From Jannaschia rubra (GTDB taxonomy: Bacteria > Pseudomonadota > Alphaproteobacteria > Rhodobacterales > Rhodobacteraceae): 64,000 bases of DNA. Shown one piece after another: positions 15,674 through 25,805 of this stretch; the first letter of the stretch is position 1; every line of letters begins with the position of its first letter. The stretch covers positions 72,001 through 136,000 of the forward strand of contig NZ_CXPG01000014.1 in NCBI RefSeq assembly GCF_001403735.1. Reading direction: 5' to 3'. Position numbers and translations under genes: made by a program. The notes under the pieces are model-generated. The model was given only the letters and a program-made list of their open reading frames with translations. It was not told where the DNA came from and searched no databases.

Positions 15674-17796
15674 CGCCAGAACCTTCCCCAGTCGTCGACA
15701 AGATCCGGCGCCGACTGGTCGCGCACCATGGGATAGAGGCGGTTCCGCAGCGCCAGCCGCGCGCCGCCGTCGCGCAGGATGGGCTGGATCGTGGCCGACG
15801 ACGTGACCCGCGTCGGCTGGCCGGTGATCCAGGCCAGCGGGACCTCGATGCGGATACCCTTGTCGAAGCTGCCTTCGCCGAAATCCTCCGAACTCACATC
15901 GGTCCTGGTGGCGTAGGCGCCGACGCGCCAGCCGTTCGTGAACTCCCGCGTCAGCTCATAGGTGACGCCCCGGTCGCCGGCCAGGTATTGCCCCACGTCC
16001 ACGCGGCTGTGGAAGCCGTTCCCGTGGGTCCAGTAGCCCGAGACGAAAGCCGTGGTCGCATCCAGATCGCGGAACCCCAGCCGCATGTCGAAGTCGCGCT
16101 GGCGCACGCGACTGACCTCCAGCCCGATGGCCAGGGGACTGCCGCCGCGCTTCCACAGGACCTCGCCCGAGACGCCGCCGTATTGCGTCTCCAGAAGGCC
16201 CGCCGACAGTCGCCCGTAGAGGTCGGCGCCGGGGCGGACCAGCCAGGTGCCGGTGAGATAGGGCACGAAGGGCTGATCGGTGCGGGCGAACAGGTAGGAG
16301 TCGGTCCGCACCCGCGGCAGGACGGAGTTCGAGACCCGGCTCGCCTCGTCCCGGTTGCCGAGGATGCGCTGGCGCAGCGCGCCTTCCAGCAGCAGGCCCT
16401 GCGCCGGCTCCCAGGCGGCCGAGAGGTCGGCGCCGAGGTCGATGCGAAGCGGGTCGTCGGGGTCGAAGGTGCTGATGGCGGCATAGGGCCCCAGGGTCCA
16501 GCGAAAGCGCGGAAAGGCGCCGGGCCGGACCACGAGGCCCGCGTCGTCGAGCTTCGCCGCATCGACCAGGTGCGCCGAGGCGAGGATGCGTTCGGCCCCG
16601 TCGGGGGCGTTCTCGAACCGTTCGACGTCGCCGCGCCGCAAAACGACGGCCGACCCCGCCAGCCCCGTGTCGCCCACCGGCACCATCACCAGCGTCTCGA
16701 CCGAGGCGGGCAGCACGGCCGTGGCGGCCCGCGCCGCGCGTCCGGTGGCCTGCGCCTGCGACCGGAAGCGGGTGTTGCGAAAGCGGATCACCGCGCGCGT
16801 GCCCTCGACCCGGCTGGCCACCAGTTCGAACCCTTCGTCGGCCAGCGCGCGGGCAAGACCGCCGCGCACCGCTTCACCCGCCCCCGGCCCCTCGGTCCAG
16901 GCGGTGGTCCGGGCATCGGAGCCGGTGCGCAGGGTGACAGGGGTGGGCGCGGGCTCCAGCCCGCTGCCCGCGGGGGGGCGCTTGGGGTTGAGGGCGAATT
17001 GCAGCGTCAGTGCCGCCTCCGCGCCGTGGAGGATGTGGCCGCCCAGCCGGATGCCGGGGTGCAGCGCGTAGTCGAAGCCGACGTTCAACGGCGTCTTCGG
17101 GTCGAGGATGCCGCGCGCCTCCTCTTCGACGTAGGCGTCGGAGGAATATTCCGCGCTGAGCGTCAGCCGGTCGTTCCAGCGGTACTGCACCCCCGCGAAG
17201 GGCGCGGCGTCGCCCCGGAACAGCCGGTCGGCGTCGAAGCTGCCGCCGGTGCCGAAGTCGGGCGCGGGCCTCGTGTCGAACCGGTCGTCGAGCGCGCCGA
17301 GCGGGTTGGAGAACCCGCCTCGCGTGCCCAGCCGCCCCCAGCCGATGCCGCCGGTGACGGTGACATCGCCGAAGGTCTTGGTCGCCACGAGGTATTCGGA
17401 GGAGTAGAGCCCGGTGCCCCCGAAATCCTGAAGCCCCACGGTCACGGCAGGCTGGCGCGCGCCTTCCTTCAGAAGCTGCACCCGCAGGTCGAAGCTGCGG
17501 TCGTAGGTGCGGACGAACTCCGCCCCCACCGGCAGGAAGTCGGGCACCGTTGCATAGCGGAACACGGCCTGCACCCGCGGCAGAAGCTGGAAGGCGATCT
17601 GTGCGCGCGAGGCGCCGTTGGACAGAAGGCTGACCGAGGTGGTCAGCTCGGCATCGGGCTGCATCTGCGCGGTGGGCATGTCGATCAGGCCGGGCACGCC
17701 GTAGGTGTTGACCGTCCGCACGCCGTCCTGCGCGAAGGCAGGGCCCGGGACGCAGATCAGCGCGGCGAAGGCGGCGGCGGTGATGCGGTAGGTCAT
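15670..17796 (-). CDS. yjbH: YjbH-family outer-membrane exopolysaccharide protein
   Basis: 708 residues: signal peptide ending near AFA at 22, then an all-beta protein with alternating amphipathic strands throughout and an aromatic C-terminal end, consistent with one or more outer-membrane barrels. NTYGVPGLIDMPTAQMQPDAEL at the mature N-terminus is the YjbH family signature. E. coli YjbH is predicted to be an outer-membrane polysaccharide protein. It is the first gene of the minus-strand yjbH-yjbF unit. The GAGGG ribosome-binding site lies in a hairpin (17804-17837). Confidence 0.88.
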   Translation of the reverse strand: MTYRITAAAFAALICVPGPAFAQDGVRTVNTYGVPGLIDMPTAQMQPDAELTTSVSLLSNGASRAQIAFQLLPRVQAVFRYATVPDFLPVGAEFVRTYDRSFDLRVQLLKEGARQPAVTVGLQDFGGTGLYSSEYLVATKTFGDVTVTGGIGWGRLGTRGGFSNPLGALDDRFDTRPAPDFGTGGSFDADRLFRGDAAPFAGVQYRWNDRLTLSAEYSSDAYVEEEARGILDPKTPLNVGFDYALHPGIRLGGHILHGAEAALTLQFALNPKRPPAGSGLEPAPTPVTLRTGSDARTTAWTEGPGAGEAVRGGLARALADEGFELVASRVEGTRAVIRFRNTRFRSQAQATGRAARAATAVLPASVETLVMVPVGDTGLAGSAVVLRRGDVERFENAPDGAERILASAHLVDAAKLDDAGLVVRPGAFPRFRWTLGPYAAISTFDPDDPLRIDLGADLSAAWEPAQGLLLEGALRQRILGNRDEASRVSNSVLPRVRTDSYLFARTDQPFVPYLTGTWLVRPGADLYGRLSAGLLETQYGGVSGEVLWKRGGSPLAIGLEVSRVRQRDFDMRLGFRDLDATTAFVSGYWTHGNGFHSRVDVGQYLAGDRGVTYELTREFTNGWRVGAYATRTDVSSEDFGEGSFDKGIRIEVPLAWITGQPTRVTSSATIQPILRDGGARLALRNRLYPMVRDQSAPDLVDDWGRFWR

Positions 17797-17803
17797 GGAC
17801 GGT

Positions 17804-17837
17804 CCCTCGGGCAGGGCTGCGACGAAAAGCCCGAGGG
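17804..17837 (-). promoter_or_regulatory. leader hairpin covering the yjbH ribosome-binding site
   Basis: In the yjbH mRNA leader CCCTCGGGC (17829-17837) pairs perfectly with GCCCGAGGG (17804-17812) across a 16-base loop. The GAGGG of the second arm is the Shine-Dalgarno sequence, 7-8 bases before the ATG. A 9-bp GC-rich stem should block ribosome entry unless opened by an RNA, protein or temperature. A terminator for the plus strand is unlikely because no gene ends here. Confidence 0.6.
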
Positions 17838-17940
17838 CCGAAATGATGCGGTTCCCCGCCGCAACGTCTTGATTCCCCCGCGGCGGAAGGTCAATCCCTC
17901 CGGCGAGACGCAGACCCAGTTCGCCACAGGATCGCAGCGC

Positions 17941-18750
17941 ATGACCGATCCCCTCCCCCCCTCAGCCCCCGACAGGCTGGCGCTGACCGGCGGGTCGGGC
18001 CGGGTCGGGCGGCTGCTGGCGCATGTCTGGGCCGGGGCGGATGTGGCCTGGATCGGGCGGGGCGACCCAGGGACGGTCGCCCTGACCGGGCGGCGGTGCC
18101 TGATCGCGCTGGCCGGGGTCACGTCGGGCGACGCGGCGGCGCTGGCGATGAACGCGGTGCTGGCGCGCGACGCGCTGGAGGCGGCGCGTGCGGCCGGGGT
18201 CGGGCGCGTGCTGCTTCTGTCCTCTGCGGCGGTCTACGGGCGCAGGACGGGGTCGCTGGAGGAGACGATGGCGCCCACGCCCGCCTCGCCCTATGGCGCG
18301 GCCAAGGCCGACCTCGAGGCGGCGGTGGCCCGCTGGCGCGCGACCGACCCAGGCGGGACCGAGGCGGTCTGCCTGCGGCTGGGGAACGTGGCCGGGGCGG
18401 ATGCGCTACTGGGGCGGCTGGGGGCGGCACCGCCGGTGCTGGACGTCTTCACCGACGGGCGCGGACCCCGCCGCAGCTATGTCGGGCCGGTGACGCTGGC
18501 GCATGTGCTGGCCGGGCTGGCGGCGCATCCGGGGCCCCTGCCCCCGGTGCTGAACGTGGCGGCGGGCGTCGTGGACATGGCGGCCCTGCTCGCGGCCGCG
18601 GGGCGGGACTGGACCCCCCGGGCCGCGCCGCCCGAGGCCATCGCGGAGGTCGCGCTGGACACGAGGCTGCTGGAGGGCCTGGTTCCCGTGCCGGAGGACG
18701 CGCGGCGCCCCGACCGCATGGTCGCCGAATGGCGGGGGCTGGCGCCATGA
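17941..18750 (+). CDS. NAD-dependent epimerase/dehydratase (extended SDR)
   Basis: 269 residues, somewhat short for a sugar-nucleotide epimerase. The Rossmann motif GGSGRVG is at about 18-24, LLLSSAAVYG supplies the catalytic Ser, and SPYGAAKADLE is the YxxxK motif. It probably modifies a nucleotide sugar for the polysaccharide made by the neighbouring genes. It is coupled to the sugar transferase by an ATGA overlap and divergent from yjbH. A long open frame continues upstream over the yjbH region but is not coding in this frame. Confidence 0.88.
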   Translation: MTDPLPPSAPDRLALTGGSGRVGRLLAHVWAGADVAWIGRGDPGTVALTGRRCLIALAGVTSGDAAALAMNAVLARDALEAARAAGVGRVLLLSSAAVYGRRTGSLEETMAPTPASPYGAAKADLEAAVARWRATDPGGTEAVCLRLGNVAGADALLGRLGAAPPVLDVFTDGRGPRRSYVGPVTLAHVLAGLAAHPGPLPPVLNVAAGVVDMAALLAAAGRDWTPRAAPPEAIAEVALDTRLLEGLVPVPEDARRPDRMVAEWRGLAP

Positions 18751-19388
18751 CCTTGGGCAAGCGGCTGTTCGACATCCTGTTCTCGATCTACCTGATGATC
18801 TTCCTCGCGCCCGTCTTCGCGATCGTGACCTGGAAGGTCTGGCGTCAGACGGGCCGGCCGATCTTCTATGGCTCGGAGCGGATGCGGTCGCCGACCGAGG
18901 GCTTCACCCTGTGGAAGTTCCGCACCATGGCCGAAGATCCGGGCGACCACGGCGTGACCGGGGGCGACAAGGCGGCGCGGATCACGCCCCTTGGCCGGAC
19001 GTTGCGGCGCCGCAGGCTGGACGAGTTGCCGCAGCTCTGGAACATCCTGCGGGGCGACATCAGCTTCGTAGGGCCGCGCCCGCCGCTGCGCCGATATGTC
19101 GAGATGTTCCCCGACCTCTATGCCGACGTGTTGAAGTCGCGGCCGGGGGTGACGGGGCTGGCCAGCCTGATCTATGCCCCGCACGAGGCGGTGCTGCTGT
19201 CGGGGTGCCGCACCGCGCGCCAGACCGAGCGGGTCTATGTGCGCCACTGCATCCCGCGCAAGGCGGCGCTGGACCTGCTCTACCAGCGGCACCGGACCTT
19301 CTGGATGGACGTCAAGCTGATCTCCTGGACCACGGCGAAATTCTTCCCCCGGCGCATCCGGCCCCGGCGCAAGGGACGGCTGGTGTGA
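18747..19388 (+). CDS. undecaprenyl-phosphate sugar phosphotransferase (bacterial sugar transferase)
   Basis: 213 residues of the short PglC/WcaJ-C-terminal type: an N-terminal hydrophobic re-entrant segment (about 7-28), then EGFTLWKFRTMAED, the LRRRRLDELPQLWNILRGDISFVGPRP catalytic signature and SRPGVTGLASLI. It transfers a sugar-1-phosphate to undecaprenyl phosphate, the committing step for a lipid-linked glycan, at the inner face of the membrane. It sits with an epimerase and opposite YjbH/YjbF, suggesting one surface-polysaccharide locus. Its stop codon is inside a 20-bp palindrome. Confidence 0.94.
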   Translation: MTLGKRLFDILFSIYLMIFLAPVFAIVTWKVWRQTGRPIFYGSERMRSPTEGFTLWKFRTMAEDPGDHGVTGGDKAARITPLGRTLRRRRLDELPQLWNILRGDISFVGPRPPLRRYVEMFPDLYADVLKSRPGVTGLASLIYAPHEAVLLSGCRTARQTERVYVRHCIPRKAALDLLYQRHRTFWMDVKLISWTTAKFFPRRIRPRRKGRLV

Positions 19389-19406
19389 ATTGCCAATTGG
19401 CAATTC
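19387..19406. repeat. 20-bp perfect palindrome at the sugar-transferase stop
   Basis: Perfect symmetry with half-site GAATTGCCAA, AT-rich against its surroundings, overlapping the last two bases of the TGA stop and followed by GTCCTTTTCCC. As RNA it gives an 8-bp stem with an AATT loop and a poor T-tract, so a weak plus-strand terminator is possible. As DNA it looks like a dimeric regulator site. The adjoining region up to 19450 separates two convergent genes. Confidence 0.5.
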
Positions 19407-19450
19407 GTCCTTTTCCCCCGCGATACCAGCAACTTGCTGAAAATTAACGA

Positions 19451-20227
19451 CTATTTAATCTTTTCAATGCGTTGCTCGATGACGGCGAGCTTGGCCAGCA
19501 CCTCGTCGCGGTAGGCATCGGTTGCCGCGTTGGACTCCTCGGCGTGGGCGTCCTGCATCGAGTTCACGATCAGGCCCACCAGCAGGTTCACGACCGCGAA
19601 GGTCGTCACCAGGATGAACGGCACGAAGAAGGCCCAGGCGTGAGGATGCACCTCCATCACCGGTCGGACGATGCCCATGGACCAGGATTCGAGCGTCATG
19701 ATCTGGAACAGCGTGTAGCCCGAGAGCGGCAGGCTGCCGAACCAGTCGGGGAAGGTCGGACCGAACAGCTTGGTCGCGATCACCGCGCCGACGTAGAAGA
19801 TGATCGCCATCAGGACGAAGACGCTGGCCATGCCGGGCAGTGCCGTGATCAACCCCTCGACCACGCGGCGCAGGCGGGGAAAGACCGACACGATCCGCAG
19901 GACCCGCAGGATGCGGAGCGCGCGCAGGACCCCGAAGGCCGAGGAGCCGGGCAGGAGCGCCAGACCCACGATGACCGTGTCGAACAGGTTCCAGCCGTCG
20001 CGCCAGAACCGCCCGCCCTGCGCCAGCATCTTGGCCCCCAGTTCGACGACGAAGAACGCAAGGCAGGCGGCGTCGAGTGCGACGATCAGCGGGCCCGCCG
20101 CGCGCATCGCCCCGGGCACCGTTTCCAGCCCCAGGACGACGGCGTTGAACAGGATGACCGCGGTGATCGCCCGGGTGACGGCCGGACGTTGCAGAAAGGC
20201 CGCGAGACGCGGGCGGAACGGGATCAT
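19451..20227 (-). CDS. bacterial voltage-gated sodium channel (BacNav)
   Basis: 258 residues, one six-segment channel subunit that forms tetramers. S1-S4 span about 17-125. S4 carries gating arginines every third residue (102, 105, 108, 111). The pore loop has selectivity filter TLESWSM (178-184), identical to NavAb-type channels, with Glu180 as the high-field-strength site. S6 is followed by an acidic linker and a C-terminal helix (to 258) that usually forms a four-helix coiled coil. It admits Na+ on depolarisation, known in marine bacteria for motility and pH responses. It lies 5 bases downstream of the RNA methyltransferase gene. Confidence 0.95.
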   Translation of the reverse strand: MIPFRPRLAAFLQRPAVTRAITAVILFNAVVLGLETVPGAMRAAGPLIVALDAACLAFFVVELGAKMLAQGGRFWRDGWNLFDTVIVGLALLPGSSAFGVLRALRILRVLRIVSVFPRLRRVVEGLITALPGMASVFVLMAIIFYVGAVIATKLFGPTFPDWFGSLPLSGYTLFQIMTLESWSMGIVRPVMEVHPHAWAFFVPFILVTTFAVVNLLVGLIVNSMQDAHAEESNAATDAYRDEVLAKLAVIEQRIEKIK

Positions 20228-20232
20228 GGGCC

Positions 20233-21456
20233 TCAGGTCCGGTGAAAGGTCGCGACCAGTTCCACATGGGAAGACCAGCGGAACTGGTCAACGACCGTCA
20301 CCGGCCCCATGCGCCAACCCGCCGACGCGAGCGTCGCGGCATCGCGCGCGAAGGTGGCGGGGTTGCAGGAGACGAAGGCGATGGTGCGGAGCGGCGATGC
20401 GGCGAGGCGTTCCACCTGTGCGGCGGCGCCGGCGCGGGGCGGGTCGATGATGGCCGCATCGAAGGGGGCGAGGTCGTCCGCGCCCAGCGGATTGCGGAAC
20501 AGGTCGCGCGTTTCGGTGGTGATCGCCTTGAGGCCCGGCGCGTGGCGGGCGGCGGCGGCGAGGGCGCCCAGGGCCGCGCGCTCCCCCTCGACCGCGTGGA
20601 CGGGGGCGATGCGGGCGGCAGGGAAGGTGAAGGTGCCGCAGCCCGCAAAGAGATCGACGATCCGGGACGCGCCCGCGAGCGCCTGCGTCACGGCCGCGAC
20701 CAGCGCCGCCTCGCCCTGCGGCGTGGCCTGAAGGAAGGCGCCCGGCGGCGGCGTCACCTGCGCGGGGCCGAGGGTCACGCGGGGCGGGCTCTGCTGAAGC
20801 GCCGTCTCGCCGTTCCAGCTGATGCGCGCGAAGGCGGGGGCCAGCGGGGCGAGGGCCAGCATGACATCGCGGTCGAAGGGTTTGGCGCCCTCCACCGACA
20901 GGTCGATGCCGGTGTCGGTGGCAGTGACATGCAGCGTCACCTCCGCTCCCCGCGGCGCCGCGAGGCGGGTGAGGCGCTCGAGCGCACCGAGCGCGCGCAG
21001 GATGCGGGGGTCGAGGACGCGGCAGTCGGGGATGGCGACGATCTGGGGCGAGCGGGGGACGTGGAAACCCACCTCCGCCCCCTTCTTCGTCTTGCGGCCC
21101 GAGAGCGCGGCGCGGCGGCGGGTGTTCGGGGGCGAGGTCTCGACGCCGGCAATCCGTGCCTCGATGCCTGCGCGGGCGAGGGCATCGCGGACCAGGGCGG
21201 CCTTCCAGCCCGCCACGAAGGCGTCGGAGGCGTGTTGCAGGCTGCATCCGCCGCAGCGGCGATAATGCGGACAGGGGGCGGCGACGCGGTCGGCGGACGG
21301 GGTGACGATGCGGGGCGCGGGGATGCGGCCCTCCGCGATCTCGCCGGTCACGATCTCGCCCGGCAGGCTGCGCGGCACGTGGAGGGGACCGTCCGCGATG
21401 CCGTCGCCCTGATGCCCGAGGCGGAGGATGGTATGCGCGGGCAGGTCGCCGGTCAT
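20233..21456 (-). CDS. RlmD/TrmA-family RNA (uracil-5) methyltransferase
   Basis: 407 residues. A short N-terminal TRAM-like beta region is followed by an iron-sulphur cluster site CPHYRRCGGC (Cys62, 68, 71) with a fourth Cys in IPDCR, a SAM-binding DLFAGCGTF motif, DPPRAG and the catalytic FVSCNPATFARD Cys near the C-terminus. It methylates C5 of a uridine in 23S rRNA or tRNA. The exact target (U1939, U747 or another) is not decidable here. It lies between the ABC exporter genes and the sodium channel, all on the minus strand with small gaps. Confidence 0.93.
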   Translation of the reverse strand: MTGDLPAHTILRLGHQGDGIADGPLHVPRSLPGEIVTGEIAEGRIPAPRIVTPSADRVAAPCPHYRRCGGCSLQHASDAFVAGWKAALVRDALARAGIEARIAGVETSPPNTRRRAALSGRKTKKGAEVGFHVPRSPQIVAIPDCRVLDPRILRALGALERLTRLAAPRGAEVTLHVTATDTGIDLSVEGAKPFDRDVMLALAPLAPAFARISWNGETALQQSPPRVTLGPAQVTPPPGAFLQATPQGEAALVAAVTQALAGASRIVDLFAGCGTFTFPAARIAPVHAVEGERAALGALAAAARHAPGLKAITTETRDLFRNPLGADDLAPFDAAIIDPPRAGAAAQVERLAASPLRTIAFVSCNPATFARDAATLASAGWRMGPVTVVDQFRWSSHVELVATFHRT

Positions 21457-21466
21457 TCTGAAACCG

Positions 21467-23310
<1,844 letters not shown>

Positions 23311-23314
<4 letters not shown>

Positions 23315-25179
23315 TCCGCCACCTGCGCCGCGTCCGTGTCCGCATCCGCGTCGGGGTCGATGAAGCCGCCGGACTGGCGGGTCCAGAACTGGGCGTAGAG
23401 GCCGCCGGAGGCGAGGAGGGCGTCGTGGGGGCCTTCCTCGACGATGCGGCCCTCGTCGATGACCAGGATGCGATCCATGGCGGCGATGGTGGACAGGCGG
23501 TGCGCGATGGCGATGACGGTCTTGCCCTCCATCATGCCGTAGAGGGTGTCCTGGATCGCGGCCTCGACCTCGCTGTCGAGCGCGCTGGTGGCCTCGTCCA
23601 GCACCAGGATCGGCGCGTCCTTGAGGATGACGCGGGCCAGCGCGATGCGTTGCCGCTGCCCGCCCGAAAGCTTGACGCCGCGTTCGCCCACGCGGGCGGC
23701 GTAGCCCCGGTTGCCCTCCGGATCCGAGAGGTCGGCGATGAAGTCGTGGGCCTGCGCCTTGGCGGCCGCCGCCTCGACCTGGGCCTCGGTGGCGCCGGCG
23801 CGGCCGTAGCGGATGTTGTCCTCGACCGAGCGGTGGAGGAGCGAGCTGTCTTGCTGGACCATGCCGATGGCGTGGCGCAGGCTGTCCTGCGTCACCTCGC
23901 GGATGTCCTGCCCGTCGATGGAGATCGTGCCGCGCTCGGGGTCGTAGAAGCGCAAGAGCAGCTTGACCAGCGTGGACTTCCCCGCCCCCGACCGCCCGAT
24001 CAGCCCGACCTTCTCGCCCGGCCGGATGTGCAGCGTCAGGTCGGTCACGCCGCCCTGCGCGCCGCCATAGTGGTGCGTCACCCCGTCCATGGCGATGGCG
24101 CCTTCGGTCAGGACCAGCGGCCGGGCACCGGGCGCGTCGGTCAGCTGGATGGGTTGGGCGATGGTCTCCATCCCCTCCTCCACCACACCGAGGGAGCGGA
24201 AGAAGGACGACAGCGCCCACATGATCCAGCCGGTCATCGCGTTGAGGCGCAGCACCAGCGCGGTGGCCGCCGCGACGACGCCAACCGAGGCATGCCCGCC
24301 CAGCCAGAGGCCCACGCCCCAACCCACGACGCCCACGATCAGAAGGCCGTTCAGCGTGACCAGCGAGACGTCCATGATGGTGAAGATACGCATCTCGTTC
24401 TGGAAGGTGGTGCGCGCCTTCTCGATGGCCTCACGGGCATAGGACAGCTCCTGCCCCTCGTGCGCGAAAAGCTTGACGGAATGGATGTTGGTGTAGGCGT
24501 CGACGACGCGGCCCGTGGTGAGGGACCGCGCGTCGCTGCTGGCCTTGGAGGCGGGGCCGACGCGCGCCATCGTCCAGCGCATGAGCATCGCGTAGAGCGC
24601 GAACCAGACCGCGAGCGGGATCACCAGCCGCGGGTCCGCCACCCACAGAAGCGCCGCCGCCCCGATCAGGTAGGCCAGCGCGAAGGTGATCGCGTCGAAG
24701 ACCTGGAACACGGCCTCGCCCGCCGCCGGGGGCGCCTGCATGATGCGGTTGGCGATGCGGCCTGCGAAGTCGTTCTCGAACCAGCCGATGGACTGGCGCA
24801 GCACGTGGTTGTGCGCCCGCCAGCGGATCAGCGTGCCGAAGTTGGGCAGGATCGCATTGTTGAGCAGGAGCACGTCCAGCGCCTGCAGCGCGGGCCGGAC
24901 GAGGAGGACGAAGGCGACCACGCCGGCCATTTCCCAGCCGTGGTCGGCGAGGAACGTCGCGCGGTCGGTGTCCGACAGCAGGTCGACCAGCCGGCCCATG
25001 TAGGAGATGAGCCAGATCTCGACCGCCGCCACGGCGACCGCCACCACGGCCGTCGCCGCGAAGACCCGCGCGAAGGGGCGCGAGTATTCCCGCAGGAACG
25101 GCCAGAGCCGCGCGGGGGGCGTGTCGTCCTGCGCGTGGGGGGCGTAGGGGTCGACGAGATTTTCGAACAGGCGGAACAT
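23311..25179 (-). CDS. ABC exporter half-transporter, first of a pair
   Basis: 622 residues: about 35 cytoplasmic residues, six-helix exporter domain, then an ATPase with Walker A LIGRSGAGKST, Q-loop VQQDSSLL, signature LSGGQRQRIALAR, Walker B LVLDEATSALD and IAHRLST. It is closely related to the downstream half-transporter (same segments throughout, including GQRQRIALAR and FAGRIA), which suggests tandem duplication and a heterodimer with two competent ATP sites. It ends in an Asp-rich tail. Start ATG 25179 was chosen from the typical MFRLFENLVDPY N-terminus. Confidence 0.93.
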
Positions 25180-25217
25180 GAAACGGGGCTTTCGGGCTGG
25201 CCCCGACATATAACCCG

Positions 25218-25805
25218 TCAGACGAGGAAAACCATGAGGCCCGATGCGGCCAGAGCGGCGGCCATCACGCCGGTGAACACGCGCCAGGCGGCGGGCGTGG
25301 TCAGGAGCCAGGCGAGGAGCGTGCCCGCGAAGGTCCAGAACAGGCAGACGAAGAGGTTGATGCCGCTGAAGGCGGTGCCGATGCGCAGCGCCTCCCACCC
25401 CGGCGGAAGGCCGCTGGCGTGGCCCGAGGCGGCAGCCATGGCGATCATCCAGACCTTGGGGTTGACCCACTGGAACAGGACCGCCTGGAGAAACGTGAAC
25501 GGCCGGTCGTGGCGCGCGGGGCCCAAGGCGGTGCGGCTGGCGCGGAGCAGCTTCCACGCCATCCAGAGGATCCAGCCCGCCGCCACGACCTGCAATGTCA
25601 GCTTGAGGACGGGCATTGCCAGAAGGAGCGCGCCCACCCCCATCGCCGTCAGCGCCGAGGTGACGCCCACCCCCGCAGCCACGCCCAGGATATGCGGGAC
25701 CGTGGCGCGAAACCCGAAGCGCGCGCCGGAGGCCGTCAGCAGGATGACGTTGGGGCCGGGCGTGAAGAGGCCGGCGAAGACGAACAGGTAGAGGGGGTCG
25801 ATCAA
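25218..25805 (-). CDS. LysE-family amino-acid exporter
   Basis: 195 residues with six hydrophobic segments and the family N-terminal motif GLFTPGPNVILLTASGARFG plus the central FLQAVLFQWVNPKVW. RhtB/LysE proteins export amino acids or homoserine lactones across the inner membrane. The substrate is not predictable. The start overlaps the stop of the CCA-adding enzyme gene by 4 bases, and the ABC exporter genes follow, so it may be co-transcribed with both. Confidence 0.92.
   Translation of the reverse strand: MIDPLYLFVFAGLFTPGPNVILLTASGARFGFRATVPHILGVAAGVGVTSALTAMGVGALLLAMPVLKLTLQVVAAGWILWMAWKLLRASRTALGPARHDRPFTFLQAVLFQWVNPKVWMIAMAAASGHASGLPPGWEALRIGTAFSGINLFVCLFWTFAGTLLAWLLTTPAAWRVFTGVMAAALAASGLMVFLV

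Noticed and set aside
19444-19458. A second TTAA-N7-TTAA match (CtrA-like box).
   Set aside because: It lies across the stop codon of the sodium-channel gene between two convergent genes, lacks the final C of TTAAC and has no promoter or start downstream. Probably chance in an AT-rich patch.
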